A stretch of 64,000 bases of DNA from assembly GCF_006965485.1 (NCBI RefSeq), contig NZ_CP041360.1, positions 1,736,001 to 1,800,000 on the forward strand. Reading direction: 5' to 3'. Position numbers and translations under genes: made by a program. Numbering within the stretch: the first letter of the stretch is position 1; each line of letters begins with the position of its first letter. Source of the stretch: Spirosoma sp. KCTC 42546. Lineage in GTDB: Bacteria; Bacteroidota; Bacteroidia; Cytophagales; Spirosomataceae. Shown one piece after another: positions 7,960 to 16,800 of this stretch. Below the pieces are notes generated by a model, which saw nothing but the letters and a program-made list of their open reading frames with translations, did no database searches and was not told the DNA's origin.

Positions 7960-9103
7960 CGTGACGTTCGCATCTCTCGGTTTATCCGAACCCTTGGTGA
8001 AAGCCGTAACAGAGCAGCACTATACGCAGCCTTACCCCATTCAGCGGGATGCTATTCCGTCCATTCTTCGCGGCAAAGACATTCTGGGTATCGCTAAAAC
8101 CGGCTCTGGGAAAACCGCCAGCTTTGTACTGCCAATTCTGGAATTGTTCCATCGGACAAAAGATGCCAGCAGCCAGTTCGCTACGGTGCTGGTATTGGTG
8201 CCGACGCGGGAATTGGCTGGTCAGGTTGCCGACGTATTTCAGGAGTTGGGTAAACATCTTTTTCCGAAGGTGAAAACCGTGGCTGTGTATGGGGGCGTCG
8301 CCATTAATCCACAGATGCGAGCCGTTTATGGTGCCGATATTATTGTGGCTACACCAGGCCGATTGCTGGATCTGATTAGTCAGAATGCGCTACGATTGTC
8401 GGATGTTGAAATTCTGGTGCTCGACGAAGCGGATAAAATGCTTGAACTCGGCTTTGCCGACGAAATGAGCAAACTATTTGCCCGACTACCCAAAAAACGC
8501 CAGACGATTCTGTTCTCGGCCACCCTGGGCGATGCCATCCAGGACATTAACGCGACGCTGTTGCGCACACCAATTAAAATTGAGGTTGCCGAAGAAGAAA
8601 CCAACCTTGACCTGATTGAACAACTGGCCTATAAAGTTGACGCTGAGCGAAAAGGTCCTTTTCTGCGCTACCTGATTAAAACTGAAAAGATGAAGCAGGT
8701 GCTGGTGTTTGTCTCCTCAACCCGAACGGCTGATAATCTGGTTGTTAAACTGACGAAGAACGGCATTCAGGCAGCGGCAATTCATGGCCAGAAAGGCCAG
8801 AATATTCGATCTGAAGTGCTTCAGAAATTCAAGGCGGGGCAGCTTACGGTAATGGTCGCCACTGATTTACTATCCCGAGGGATTGATATTCAGTTGCTTC
8901 CCTATGTGATCAACTTCGATCTGCCCCGTTCGCCCAAAGACTACGTTCACCGGATTGGCCGAACGGGCCGCGCCGAATCGCAAGGGAAAGCCATTTCACT
9001 AATCACCCCCGACGATGAACACCATTTTAAAATCATTCAGAAAAAGATGGGCAAGCGGGTTGAGCAGATCGATACGGCTGAGGTGGATTTGCAGGGGTAT
9101 TGA
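7925..9103 (+). CDS. DEAD-box RNA helicase, canonical DEAD motif
   Basis: A 392-residue RhlE-like helicase starting MADPLSGAEK. Motif I is AKTGSGKT (57-64), Ia VPTRELA, Ib TPGR, motif II DEAD (167-170), motif III SAT and motif VI HRIGRTGR. It has almost no C-terminal extension after the RecA2 domain. The ATG at 7925 lies inside the end of the upstream helicase gene. A later GTG near 7961 would avoid the overlap but shortens the region before the Q-motif. Its sequence is clearly diverged from the upstream helicase, so this is an old paralogous pair and not a recent duplication. Confidence 0.85.
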   Translation: MADPLSGAEKNNVTFASLGLSEPLVKAVTEQHYTQPYPIQRDAIPSILRGKDILGIAKTGSGKTASFVLPILELFHRTKDASSQFATVLVLVPTRELAGQVADVFQELGKHLFPKVKTVAVYGGVAINPQMRAVYGADIIVATPGRLLDLISQNALRLSDVEILVLDEADKMLELGFADEMSKLFARLPKKRQTILFSATLGDAIQDINATLLRTPIKIEVAEEETNLDLIEQLAYKVDAERKGPFLRYLIKTEKMKQVLVFVSSTRTADNLVVKLTKNGIQAAAIHGQKGQNIRSEVLQKFKAGQLTVMVATDLLSRGIDIQLLPYVINFDLPRSPKDYVHRIGRTGRAESQGKAISLITPDDEHHFKIIQKKMGKRVEQIDTAEVDLQGY

Positions 9104-9131
9104 GATCGTTGATTATAGCCATTACCAAAAA

Positions 9132-9322
9132 ATAGAACGCTGATTTTTATGATGGGTATGATTATTTATGATTTTTGTAAACAAAATGCAATGGTCATGA
9201 ATACTAACTATAAACACTCAGACCTTACCCAGTTAATTTTGAAGGCATTTTTCAACGTGTATAATACACATGAACACAAAAATCATATTTGATCTCAAAA
9301 ATCATAAAAATCAGCGTTCTAT
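9132..9322. repeat. 191-bp element bounded by perfect 22-bp inverted ends
   Basis: ATAGAACGCTGATTTTTATG plus AT at 9132-9153 is perfectly inverted at 9301-9322. The interior is AT-rich, contains further ATGATTTTT / AAAAATCAT units and has no coding frame. A shorter relative with the same CTGATTTTTATGAT core lies at 53,867-53,988. It looks like a small non-autonomous element or a large hairpin between two plus-strand genes. Confidence 0.8.
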
Positions 9323-9339
9323 AATTAGTGCCAAAATTC

Positions 9340-11136
9340 ATGAAGACATTCCGCTTGCTTTTGCTGGTTTCAACCACGCTTTTTTTTCAGTTCTCCACTG
9401 CCAAACCAACCGTTCCGTTGGTGTATGAAGTGAACCTCAACGACCGGGCCGACGATGAGTTTAAGGTGACCCTACATGTGAGTGGATTGACCTCAGATAA
9501 CGCTGTTTACCAGTTTGCTTCGACTGCGCCCGGTACGTATCAGATTATGGACATCGGCCGCTACGTTCGGTCGTTTAAAGCGTTTGATAGCAAAGGGAAA
9601 GAGGTAAAAACCCAGCAGGTTTCTACCAACCAGTGGAAATTTGATCAGCCCGAAAAAGTACGGACGGTTCAATACAGCATTGCCGAAACCTGGGACACGC
9701 CGATCAACGAACACAAGCCCTACAATATGTGTGGTACATCTATCGAAAATGATCACGTATTGATCAACGGGCAGGGCGTGTTCGGATTTCCAACCGGTAT
9801 GCAGACCGCACCTATCGAACTGAAACTTAATTACCCCGCCAACTGGACGGTTGGAACTGCTTTAGAAAAAAATGAGAAGGGTTATTTCACCGCGTCAACC
9901 TATGACCGGATCGTGGATTCACCCATTCTACTGGGTCGCCTGACCAAAGCCACAACCACGGTTGCCGGTGCCCAGATCGACGTGTATACCTACTCGAAAA
10001 GTGATAAGATCAAATCGGACCAACTGCTGAATAACATGCAGTCGATGCTGACGGCGGCTGGTCAGTTTTTGAAGCAATTGCCGGTGAAGCGCTATACGTT
10101 TCTGTACCATTTCGAAGATCAGGATTGGGGTGCCTGGGAGCATTCGTATAGCTCCGAGTACGTGATCAAAGAAGACGAATTCACGAAGAAGCTGGCGGAT
10201 AACATGACGTCAATTGCAGCCCATGAATTCTTTCATGTGGTCACCCCGTTGAATATCCACAGCGAGATTATTGAACAGTTCAACTTTGTTACGCCTACAC
10301 CTTCGGAACACCTGTGGCTCTATGAGGGCGTAACGGAATGGGCCAGCGACGCCATGCAGTTGCGTGGTCAGATTATGGACCTTCCAACCTATTTTGGTGA
10401 ACTGAGCCAGAAAATTGCCTACGACAAAAGTGTGGATACAACCTACAGTCTGAGCAAACTGGGGCTTACCTGCTATACCGACGAAGGTCAGCGTCAGTAT
10501 GGCAACATCTACTCCCGTGGTGCCTTAGTCGCTGGCTTACTGGATATTCGGTTACTGGAACTCTCGAAGGGAACACGGGGTCTCCGCGAAGTGATCAATG
10601 AATTGGCTGCTACCTACGGACCGAACAAAGCGTTTCCTGAGAAAGAGTTCTTCGACATCTTCACCCAAAAGACCTACCCGGAAATTGCGGATTTCTTTAA
10701 TCGGTACATAAAAGCAGCCGAACCATTGCCCTTCAGCGAGTACTACGGGAAGTTGGGCATTACCTACACGCCCGCCATGGCTACTGGAGAGAAAACGGCC
10801 ACGCTAGGCATGAAGCCCGCATTTACCGGCACTAAGTTTGTGCTAACCAGATTGGCCGACCCCTTACTGAAAGCTGGTTTGCAGGAAAACGACGAGTGGA
10901 CGGCATTCAATGGCCAACCACTCAGCATGGACAACATTGGGAAAATTCAGGCTGATCTGAAGAAACTGAAGCCTGGCGATACCTACGAAGTAACGGTGCG
11001 CCGGAATGGGCAGGACATCACGGTAAAAAACGCCATGCTTGAAAAAGAAGGAGTAAAGCAATACGTTTTTGAGCTTAATCCACAAGCGACACCTGAGCAG
11101 GTGCAGTTGCGGGAGGTCTGGATGCGAAACCTCTAG
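9340..11136 (+). CDS. Secreted M61 family peptidase with PDZ domain
   Basis: A 598-residue protein with a signal peptide (MKTFRLLLLVSTTLFFQFST). It has an M61 N-terminal beta domain, a gluzincin catalytic core with HEFFH (about residues 295-299) and the downstream Glu ligand in LWLYEGVTEW, and a C-terminal PDZ-like domain (about 490-580). M61 enzymes are zinc aminopeptidases, often active on glycine-rich or small side-chain peptides. Location is probably periplasmic. A GTG lies four codons upstream at 9328, but the ATG at 9340 gives the better signal peptide. It appears monocistronic, just after the 9132-9322 repeat. Confidence 0.9.
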   Translation: MKTFRLLLLVSTTLFFQFSTAKPTVPLVYEVNLNDRADDEFKVTLHVSGLTSDNAVYQFASTAPGTYQIMDIGRYVRSFKAFDSKGKEVKTQQVSTNQWKFDQPEKVRTVQYSIAETWDTPINEHKPYNMCGTSIENDHVLINGQGVFGFPTGMQTAPIELKLNYPANWTVGTALEKNEKGYFTASTYDRIVDSPILLGRLTKATTTVAGAQIDVYTYSKSDKIKSDQLLNNMQSMLTAAGQFLKQLPVKRYTFLYHFEDQDWGAWEHSYSSEYVIKEDEFTKKLADNMTSIAAHEFFHVVTPLNIHSEIIEQFNFVTPTPSEHLWLYEGVTEWASDAMQLRGQIMDLPTYFGELSQKIAYDKSVDTTYSLSKLGLTCYTDEGQRQYGNIYSRGALVAGLLDIRLLELSKGTRGLREVINELAATYGPNKAFPEKEFFDIFTQKTYPEIADFFNRYIKAAEPLPFSEYYGKLGITYTPAMATGEKTATLGMKPAFTGTKFVLTRLADPLLKAGLQENDEWTAFNGQPLSMDNIGKIQADLKKLKPGDTYEVTVRRNGQDITVKNAMLEKEGVKQYVFELNPQATPEQVQLREVWMRNL

Positions 11137-11193
11137 CATAGTTATCCATTTTGCCACGCTTATACCCTAAAACCCTTTAACGTTCACTTCCTC

Positions 11194-11808
11194 ATGAGCA
11201 TACTGAAAAAATGGTTTGGCCCTTCTAAGGATGAAATCTGGAAGCAATTGGCCGGAGAAATGAGCGCTGATTTTGTGGATGGTGGCTTATGGAAAGGGAG
11301 TAAGGTACAGGCGAGTGTGCATGAGTGGACAGTAACCCTTGATACTTATACCGTATCGACAGGCAAAGCGTATATCACCTATACCCGAATTCGTGCCCCT
11401 TATGTGAACAAAGACGGGTTTCGATTCAAAATCTATCGGAAAGGATTTTTTAGCGATTTAGGTAAGCGGCTGGGTATGCAGGATGTTGAAGTGGGCTTCC
11501 TGGAATTTGATGATCAGTTTATTATTCAGGGTAATGACGAGTCCAAACTGCAACTCTTGTTTAAGAATCTAAAAATCCGGGAATTAATTGAGGCTCAGTC
11601 TGATATTAGTCTGGAAGTGAAAGATGACGACGGGTGGCTGGGGGCCAAATTTCCGGAAGGCGTAGATCAATTGTCGTTCCAGGTGGTCGGTATAATCAAA
11701 GACGTTGAGCGATTAAAGTTGCTCTATACACTCTTCGCCGAAATCCTCAATCAACTTTGCCGTATCGGATCGGCCTATGAAGATGATCCCCACATAGCGC
11801 TCAAATAG
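11194..11808 (+). CDS. Hypothetical cytoplasmic protein
   Basis: A 204-residue soluble protein, MSILKKWFGPSKDEIWKQ, with no signal peptide or clear membrane segment. The middle is beta-rich (VQASVHEWTVTLDTYTV, AYITYTRIRAPYV) and the end is helical (VERLKLLYTLFAEILNQL). I do not recognise a named domain. The Trp, Tyr and charged content and the mixed alpha/beta pattern are consistent with a real folded protein. It lies 57 bases after the M61 peptidase gene on the same strand, so a shared transcript is possible. A hairpin at 11,837-11,876 may end it. Confidence 0.65.
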   Translation: MSILKKWFGPSKDEIWKQLAGEMSADFVDGGLWKGSKVQASVHEWTVTLDTYTVSTGKAYITYTRIRAPYVNKDGFRFKIYRKGFFSDLGKRLGMQDVEVGFLEFDDQFIIQGNDESKLQLLFKNLKIRELIEAQSDISLEVKDDDGWLGAKFPEGVDQLSFQVVGIIKDVERLKLLYTLFAEILNQLCRIGSAYEDDPHIALK

Positions 11809-11836
11809 GCGTCTTATCATTCTCTGTTTCAGTAAA

Positions 11837-11876
11837 ATCGCCGTGTTAACTGGTCATTTCCGGCTAGCACGGCGAT
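11837..11876 (+). terminator. Putative terminator hairpin
   Basis: ATCGCCGTG at 11,837-11,845 pairs perfectly with CACGGCGAT at 11,868-11,876 over a 22-base loop, 29 bases after the hypothetical gene. No long T-run follows (GGTATTTATA), so confidence is modest. The rest of the gap to 12,045 shows nothing else. Confidence 0.5.
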
Positions 11877-12045
11877 GGTATTTATAGCCTATACTAAGCG
11901 GGTGATTGTACGTCTGATGATAGGTGCACTACATACGTTTACATTAAACCATTTGTTTTCGTGACGGTCTTAGTGCTAAACAATGACGAAGTAGAACACG
12001 TTAATTGTCATTGGTAAGTCTACTTATCACTAAACTATAGATGTC

Positions 12046-12759
12046 ATGAAAAAGACTCATCAGGTTGTTACGCTGGTTATGCTGACAATCCTTACGCTTG
12101 GTCAGGTCGCTGAAGCCCAGGCAATAAAAGGCTGGGGTACTGGAACAAACGGGGCTGTAATTGGTGCCGGAACGGGTGCTGCTATTGGCGCTATTATTAA
12201 TAAACGAAACCGTGTTGTAGGCGGTGTGGCTGGTGGCGTATTGGGCGGTGCCGCCGGATATGCAATCGGGAAAAAGTCCAAACGGCGCTGGAGTCCGCAG
12301 GCAACGGGTACCGCCGTAGGCGCTGGTGCTGGTGCGGCTGCTGGAGCGATCATCAATAAACGCAACCGCGTTGTGGGTGGCGTAGTTGGTGGGGTTGTTG
12401 GTGGTGCTGCCGGGTATGCCATTGGTAAGCATAAAGACAACAAGAACAAAGCCGAAGCGGCTCGGGTTGCCGCTGCAGAACGGGCAGCTGCCGAGCGTGC
12501 CGCTGCTGATCGTGCTGCCGCTAATCAGGCCGCCCAAGCGAGAGCTGTTGCGCAGAAGACCGCTCCTGCCAATGAACCTGTTGCTAAGCCCGGTATGGCT
12601 GCAGCCGTTGCAGGAGCGCAGAATCAGCCGGTTAGTCTGATTGATACTACGCAACCCGTGGTATCCTATGTATTGAAGGCTGGTTACCTGCCGAATGATA
12701 CCTATGGTGATCCGCTGTCGCCCTATCCAACATCCGAATACCGCCGAAAAAGCTGGTAA
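12046..12759 (+). CDS. Secreted glycine-zipper protein with duplicated zipper
   Basis: A 237-residue protein with a signal peptide ending VAEAQA. It has two copies of a YMGG-like glycine zipper about 52 residues apart (roughly 35-76 and 87-128), each with GAIINKRNRVVGGV followed by GGAAGYAIGK. An alanine-rich helix follows (about 135-170, repeated AERAAA and ADRAAA), then a Pro-rich tail. Glycine zippers are usually outer-membrane or envelope-associated. The two copies are also similar at DNA level but with many silent differences, so the duplication is old. A hairpin at 12,774-12,807 follows the stop. Confidence 0.8.
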   Translation: MKKTHQVVTLVMLTILTLGQVAEAQAIKGWGTGTNGAVIGAGTGAAIGAIINKRNRVVGGVAGGVLGGAAGYAIGKKSKRRWSPQATGTAVGAGAGAAAGAIINKRNRVVGGVVGGVVGGAAGYAIGKHKDNKNKAEAARVAAAERAAAERAAADRAAANQAAQARAVAQKTAPANEPVAKPGMAAAVAGAQNQPVSLIDTTQPVVSYVLKAGYLPNDTYGDPLSPYPTSEYRRKSW

Positions 12760-12773
12760 ATTTTAATGCCGTG

Positions 12774-12807
12774 AGTTTGGAATGCGGTTGCAACCACATT
12801 CCAAACT
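12774..12807 (+). terminator. Terminator hairpin after the glycine-zipper gene
   Basis: AGTTTGGAATG at 12,774-12,784 pairs perfectly with CATTCCAAACT at 12,797-12,807. The inner GGTTGCAACC extends the stem after one mismatch. It begins 15 bases after the stop and is followed by TATTTAT. Confidence 0.7.
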
Positions 12808-12840
12808 TATTTATATCATTCACTTCTAAAACGTTATGTC

Positions 12841-13296
12841 ATGAACACATCCATCCGCATTTTACTAGCGGCCACCCTTTTTGCGTCTTGTTCGCAATCG
12901 ACCGATACGGTCAATATTCAGGATCTTAACCGGCAGTTTATCAATGCCTGGAATGATAAAGATTCCACCAAAATAATCTCTCTTCTGGCCGACGATGCCC
13001 ATTTTCTGCAAGGGAATACGCACTTCAAGGGTAAGGCAGAAGTAGCAGATAAATGGGTAACCGAGACGCTGCCAACGCTGACCGATCTGAAAACCAACGT
13101 AGTAAGTTCAGAAAGTGATAACCATATTGCCTACGAAGCGGGTACGTTTTCAGTCGACGTGCTGCCGCTAAATCCCAAAGATCCGCATGCGTTTGGCGAA
13201 GGAAACTATATTCTGCTCTGGAAAAAAGGAGCCGATAACACCTGGAAACTGAGTTATGCCCAGTTGGAAGACCTACCCGTTATGGTGAAAAATTAG
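12841..13296 (+). CDS. NTF2-like (DUF4440/SnoaL-type) lipoprotein
   Basis: A 151-residue protein with a lipoprotein signal ending LFASC, which places the lipidated cysteine at Cys17. The mature part matches the NTF2-like fold seen in DUF4440 proteins: a helix with FINAWNDKDSTKIISLLADDA, then strands with HFKGKAEVADKW, and a C-terminal NTWKLSYAQLEDLP. Members include ketosteroid isomerase-like enzymes and many non-catalytic proteins; the substrate is unknown. The protein should be anchored to the outer or inner membrane facing the periplasm. It follows the glycine-zipper gene after a terminator, so it is probably a separate unit. Confidence 0.8.
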   Translation: MNTSIRILLAATLFASCSQSTDTVNIQDLNRQFINAWNDKDSTKIISLLADDAHFLQGNTHFKGKAEVADKWVTETLPTLTDLKTNVVSSESDNHIAYEAGTFSVDVLPLNPKDPHAFGEGNYILLWKKGADNTWKLSYAQLEDLPVMVKN

Positions 13297-13314
13297 TAGT
13301 CGGCCGATTGTGCG

Positions 13315-13322
13315 TAAATTTG
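13315..13322 (+). promoter_or_regulatory. Possible Bacteroidota -7 box (TAAATTTG)
   Basis: TAAATTTG matches the Bacteroidota -7 consensus TAnnTTTG and lies 45 bases before the ATG at 13,368. No good -33 TTTG was found at the usual spacing, so this is tentative. Confidence 0.35.
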
Positions 13323-13367
13323 CAGGAGAATCAACAATGGCGCGCGTAAGCACCTTATCCCATACGC

Positions 13368-13769
13368 ATGACAACGAATGAAATTTATGATGTGCTGACG
13401 GATGCCATCAGCAGCATTATTCCCGATGAATGGGCGATTGTTCGTCTGAATGTTCAGTTTCTGTCGGACGGTCTGGAAGTGGAATTTGATGGTTTCTACC
13501 TGACACCGACGGGTGACGAGGAGCCTTTATCCACCGATTTCCCGGATGAGATGATCGAGGCTGTTCAGGAACTCTACCTGATTCGAAAAAATGAAGGGCT
13601 TCCCCCCGCCAATCGGCTGCAAATCGACTTAACGCCCCAGGGGAAGTTTACTACGGACTTTAGCTGGGATCAGGAAATTCAGGACGAAGAAGAACACTTT
13701 AACAAGGGTGGTACAGCCCGCGAGTGGATGGCCATCCGCGAAGCTAAATACGGCCCGATTGAAGATTAA
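13368..13769 (+). CDS. YezG-like (DUF600) protein, possible orphan immunity protein
   Basis: A 133-residue acidic soluble protein. The layout resembles the DUF600/YezG family: an N-terminal helix EIYDVLTDAISSIIPDEWAI, a strand pair around LEVEFDGFYLTP, a helix EMIEAVQELYLIRKNEG, and a late strand GKFTTDFSWDQE. YezG proteins are antitoxins or immunity proteins of LXG-type toxins in Gram-positive bacteria, but orphan copies are common. No toxin gene lies nearby. It ends just before the palindrome at 13,774, which it shares with the convergent SNF2 gene. Family assignment is by pattern only. Confidence 0.6.
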   Translation: MTTNEIYDVLTDAISSIIPDEWAIVRLNVQFLSDGLEVEFDGFYLTPTGDEEPLSTDFPDEMIEAVQELYLIRKNEGLPPANRLQIDLTPQGKFTTDFSWDQEIQDEEEHFNKGGTAREWMAIREAKYGPIED

Positions 13770-13773
13770 GTTA

Positions 13774-13884
13774 AAAAGGTTTAAACACAGAGGGCATTGA
13801 GAAAAGAACGGAGTACACAGAGCGATAATTGGTTTCCTCCGTGTACTCCGTTCTTTCTCAATGCCCTCTGTGTTTAAACCTTTT
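13774..13884. repeat. 44-45-bp inverted repeat overlapping a stop codon
   Basis: The arm at 13,774-13,818 (starting AAAAGGTTTAAACACAGAGG) is mirrored at 13,841-13,884 with a single one-base length difference. It lies between convergent genes and includes part of the stop codon of the SNF2 gene at 13,883-13,885. It shares the ACAGAG style of the 2681 element and could also act as a two-way terminator. Confidence 0.85.
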
Positions 13885-16800
13885 AGCTCAGCAAATTCAG
13901 TAAATCACTTTTCGAGAGCGACTTCACAATGGATGCGTCGGTTTTGACCAGGGTATCGGCCAGCTCCTGCTTTGATTCCTGAAGTAGCAGGATTTTTTCT
14001 TCAATCGTGTTGGGGCAAATCAACCGAACAGCGATCACGTTTTTAGTTTGACCAATGCGATGACTCCGGTCGATGGCCTGATTCTCGACCGCCGGATTCC
14101 ACCACGGATCAACCAGATACACGTAGTCGGCCTGGGTTAGATTGAGACCCGTTCCTCCGGCTTTCAGACTGATTAAAAACACCCTAATGCTGTCGTCCGT
14201 TTGAAAACGATCGACAATGGCACCCCGGTTGCTGGTTTGACCGGTCAGGTATTCGAAACCAATTTGTCGGGACTCTAATTCCTTTCGGATCAGGTCGAGC
14301 ATGGCTACGAACTGCGAAAAAACCAGGATTTTATGATTCGGCGATTTGCTCTCGATCTGCTCCATCAGCATCTCTATTTTTGCTGATGAGTCGCCATAAA
14401 ATTCATCATCGTTAAGCAAAACCGGCGAGTTGCAGATCTGCCGCAGTTTCGTTAGTCCCTGCAACACATGCAAGCGTTCTCGGGGAATGTCACCTTCTTT
14501 GGTTGTCAGGAGAAAATTGCGAAACTCCCGTTCGTAGGCATCGTAGACACGTCGTTGCTCAAGCCCCATTTCGCAATGGAGAATCATCTCCGTTTTGTCG
14601 GGAAGCTCAGTCGCCACCTGCGCCTTGGTCCGGCGTAAAATAAACGGACTGATTTTCTTCTGAAGCTCGCGGGCACGTGTCTGATCGGCAAACTTGTCGA
14701 TGGGGGTTGAGTAATGTGCTTTAAAGTGGTTGTAGCTTCCCAGCAGACCCGGACAGGCAAACGAAAGCTGACCGTACAGATCAAACGTATGGTTTTCTAT
14801 AGGGGTACCTGTCAATACAAGCTTATTACGGGATTGTAATAGTCGAACGGCCTGATACCGTTGGGATTCTGGGTTTTTAATGGCCTGCGATTCATCGAGG
14901 ACAATGTAGTTGAAGAGATATTCTTTTAAAAAGCGAATGTCGGAGAGTAGGGTGCCGTAGGAGGTGAGGATGATATCGTACTGGTCGAACTCCTTTTTCG
15001 TAAGGCCCCGATTCGCCCCGTAAAACGTGTGCAGGCTGAGGGTTGGAGCAAATTTCGCTGCTTCGGCCTGCCAGTTGAACAGCAGCGAGGTGGGTACCAC
15101 AATCAGATTGGTACTGACTCGTTTTTTTTGCTTTTGCAACAGAATGAACGCGATGATCTGGAGCGTTTTGCCAAGCCCCATATCATCGGCCAGACATCCA
15201 CCAAATCCAAGTTCATCCAGAAAGTTCAGCCAGTTTAATCCCTCTTTCTGATAATCCCGGAGCGTAGCCCGTAACTCAGCAGGCACCGCCACGGGACGGA
15301 CAGAATCAAAGCTGGCGAAGTTTTTTGTGTACAGAGCCAACTGGTCTTTCACGTCATTCAGTAACTCCTCCTCAGCGTACAGTTCCTGAATACTGGCGAA
15401 GCTGATTTTCGGCGTTCGGATTCGATCATCGACAATATCGCCTGCCTGGAAGTAGGCGGTAAAGCGGTCGAGCCACTCGGTTGGCAATAGGCCCTGCGTA
15501 CCGTCATCGAGGGTAACAAACCGACTCTTGTTCTTGATCGCTCTATGCAGATGTTTTAGGGATACCTGTTGCTTCCCATACGACAAGCCCAATGAAGTTT
15601 CGAACCAATTTTGCCCACTGCTGACAATAACCGAGACCTTCGCTTTATGTTGATTGAGCCGGTTATTTCTGAGGGTATTGAACCCCAGAATCCGAATAGA
15701 CTGACTGCTCCAGTTCTCAAATGCATCCAAAAACCAACCATCTTCCAATACGTGCTTTTTGTGTAAAAAGAACTCATTTTGATTGAGTTGGTCCTGAAAA
15801 TCAGGGTGCTGCGTCATCACTGCCATGACAAACTGAATCTCAGCCTCTTCATCGCGCGCAACCATAAAAGGTTTCCCTTTTCGATCGACCGAATGAATTT
15901 GCCGCTGCGACAGTACGGGTACCTCTACAGACCCATATTTCATGACGGGCGTCAGCACTACGTAATTCTCCGTATCCGACAAATAAATGATCCGTTCCCG
16001 TTCCAGATCAAACCCTTTCTCGGTCAGTTGCGCGGGTGTGGCGGGTTTCAGGTACGCGTATCGGATGGGAACCCGGTCTTCAAGTTTGGCTAAAATCTCC
16101 TGTTGAAATGCATTGTATTTCGATTGGTGCAAGACAATCCCATTGTTTTGCTTCGCAAAAAACTGAATAACCCGCAGATAATCAGCACCCTCAATCAGGT
16201 AGAGCGTATCGTAGAGCAGGATAAAGTAGTCGTATTTTAGCGTCAGTTGGTGTAACCCATAGGTGGCTCCATTGAGGGTAATGGCTCCCCACACTTCATA
16301 AAAATTGTCGACCTGTTGAACCGTCAGCCGGAGGTTTGTTGTCTGACTAGCCAGTTTTATTGGCACCAGCGAACCTGAGGAGATATTCTCGGAAACGCTA
16401 CCTGAATGGTAAAAAACGGGCAGCTTTAATGGATTAACTGCCACTAAACGCAAGGCTTCCAGATCGGCCTGTTCATTCTTAGTGCGGTGGTGATTCTGGA
16501 ATTTGGCAACCGCCGAGTAAAACTTTACCGCATCCAGGTTATCAACTTTGCCTAGTAAATCGAGTGGCTGTAGGGCTGTGAACGGGCTCTTTAGTTTCCC
16601 GTTTCCTGCGGTTGCGGCCTCAAAGAGCTCCAGGCAAAAGTGGTCGTAAAAGCGGTGTTTGGTAAAAACAAGAATCCGTTTCAGCGTTGGCGCGGGTTCA
16701 TTGGGTACGGAGAGCTTATGCGCTGATTTTGGTACTAACTGTGCCGTCAGGTAGTCTTTATCTGCCTGAGTGAGTGAAATAAGCTCTTTTCGTTTGGGTT

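Noticed and set aside
12001..12654. Long minus-strand frame opposite the glycine-zipper gene
   Set aside because: Its Ser/Thr-rich low-complexity product is the shadow of an Ala/Gly-rich repeat gene on the plus strand that has a signal peptide and terminator.
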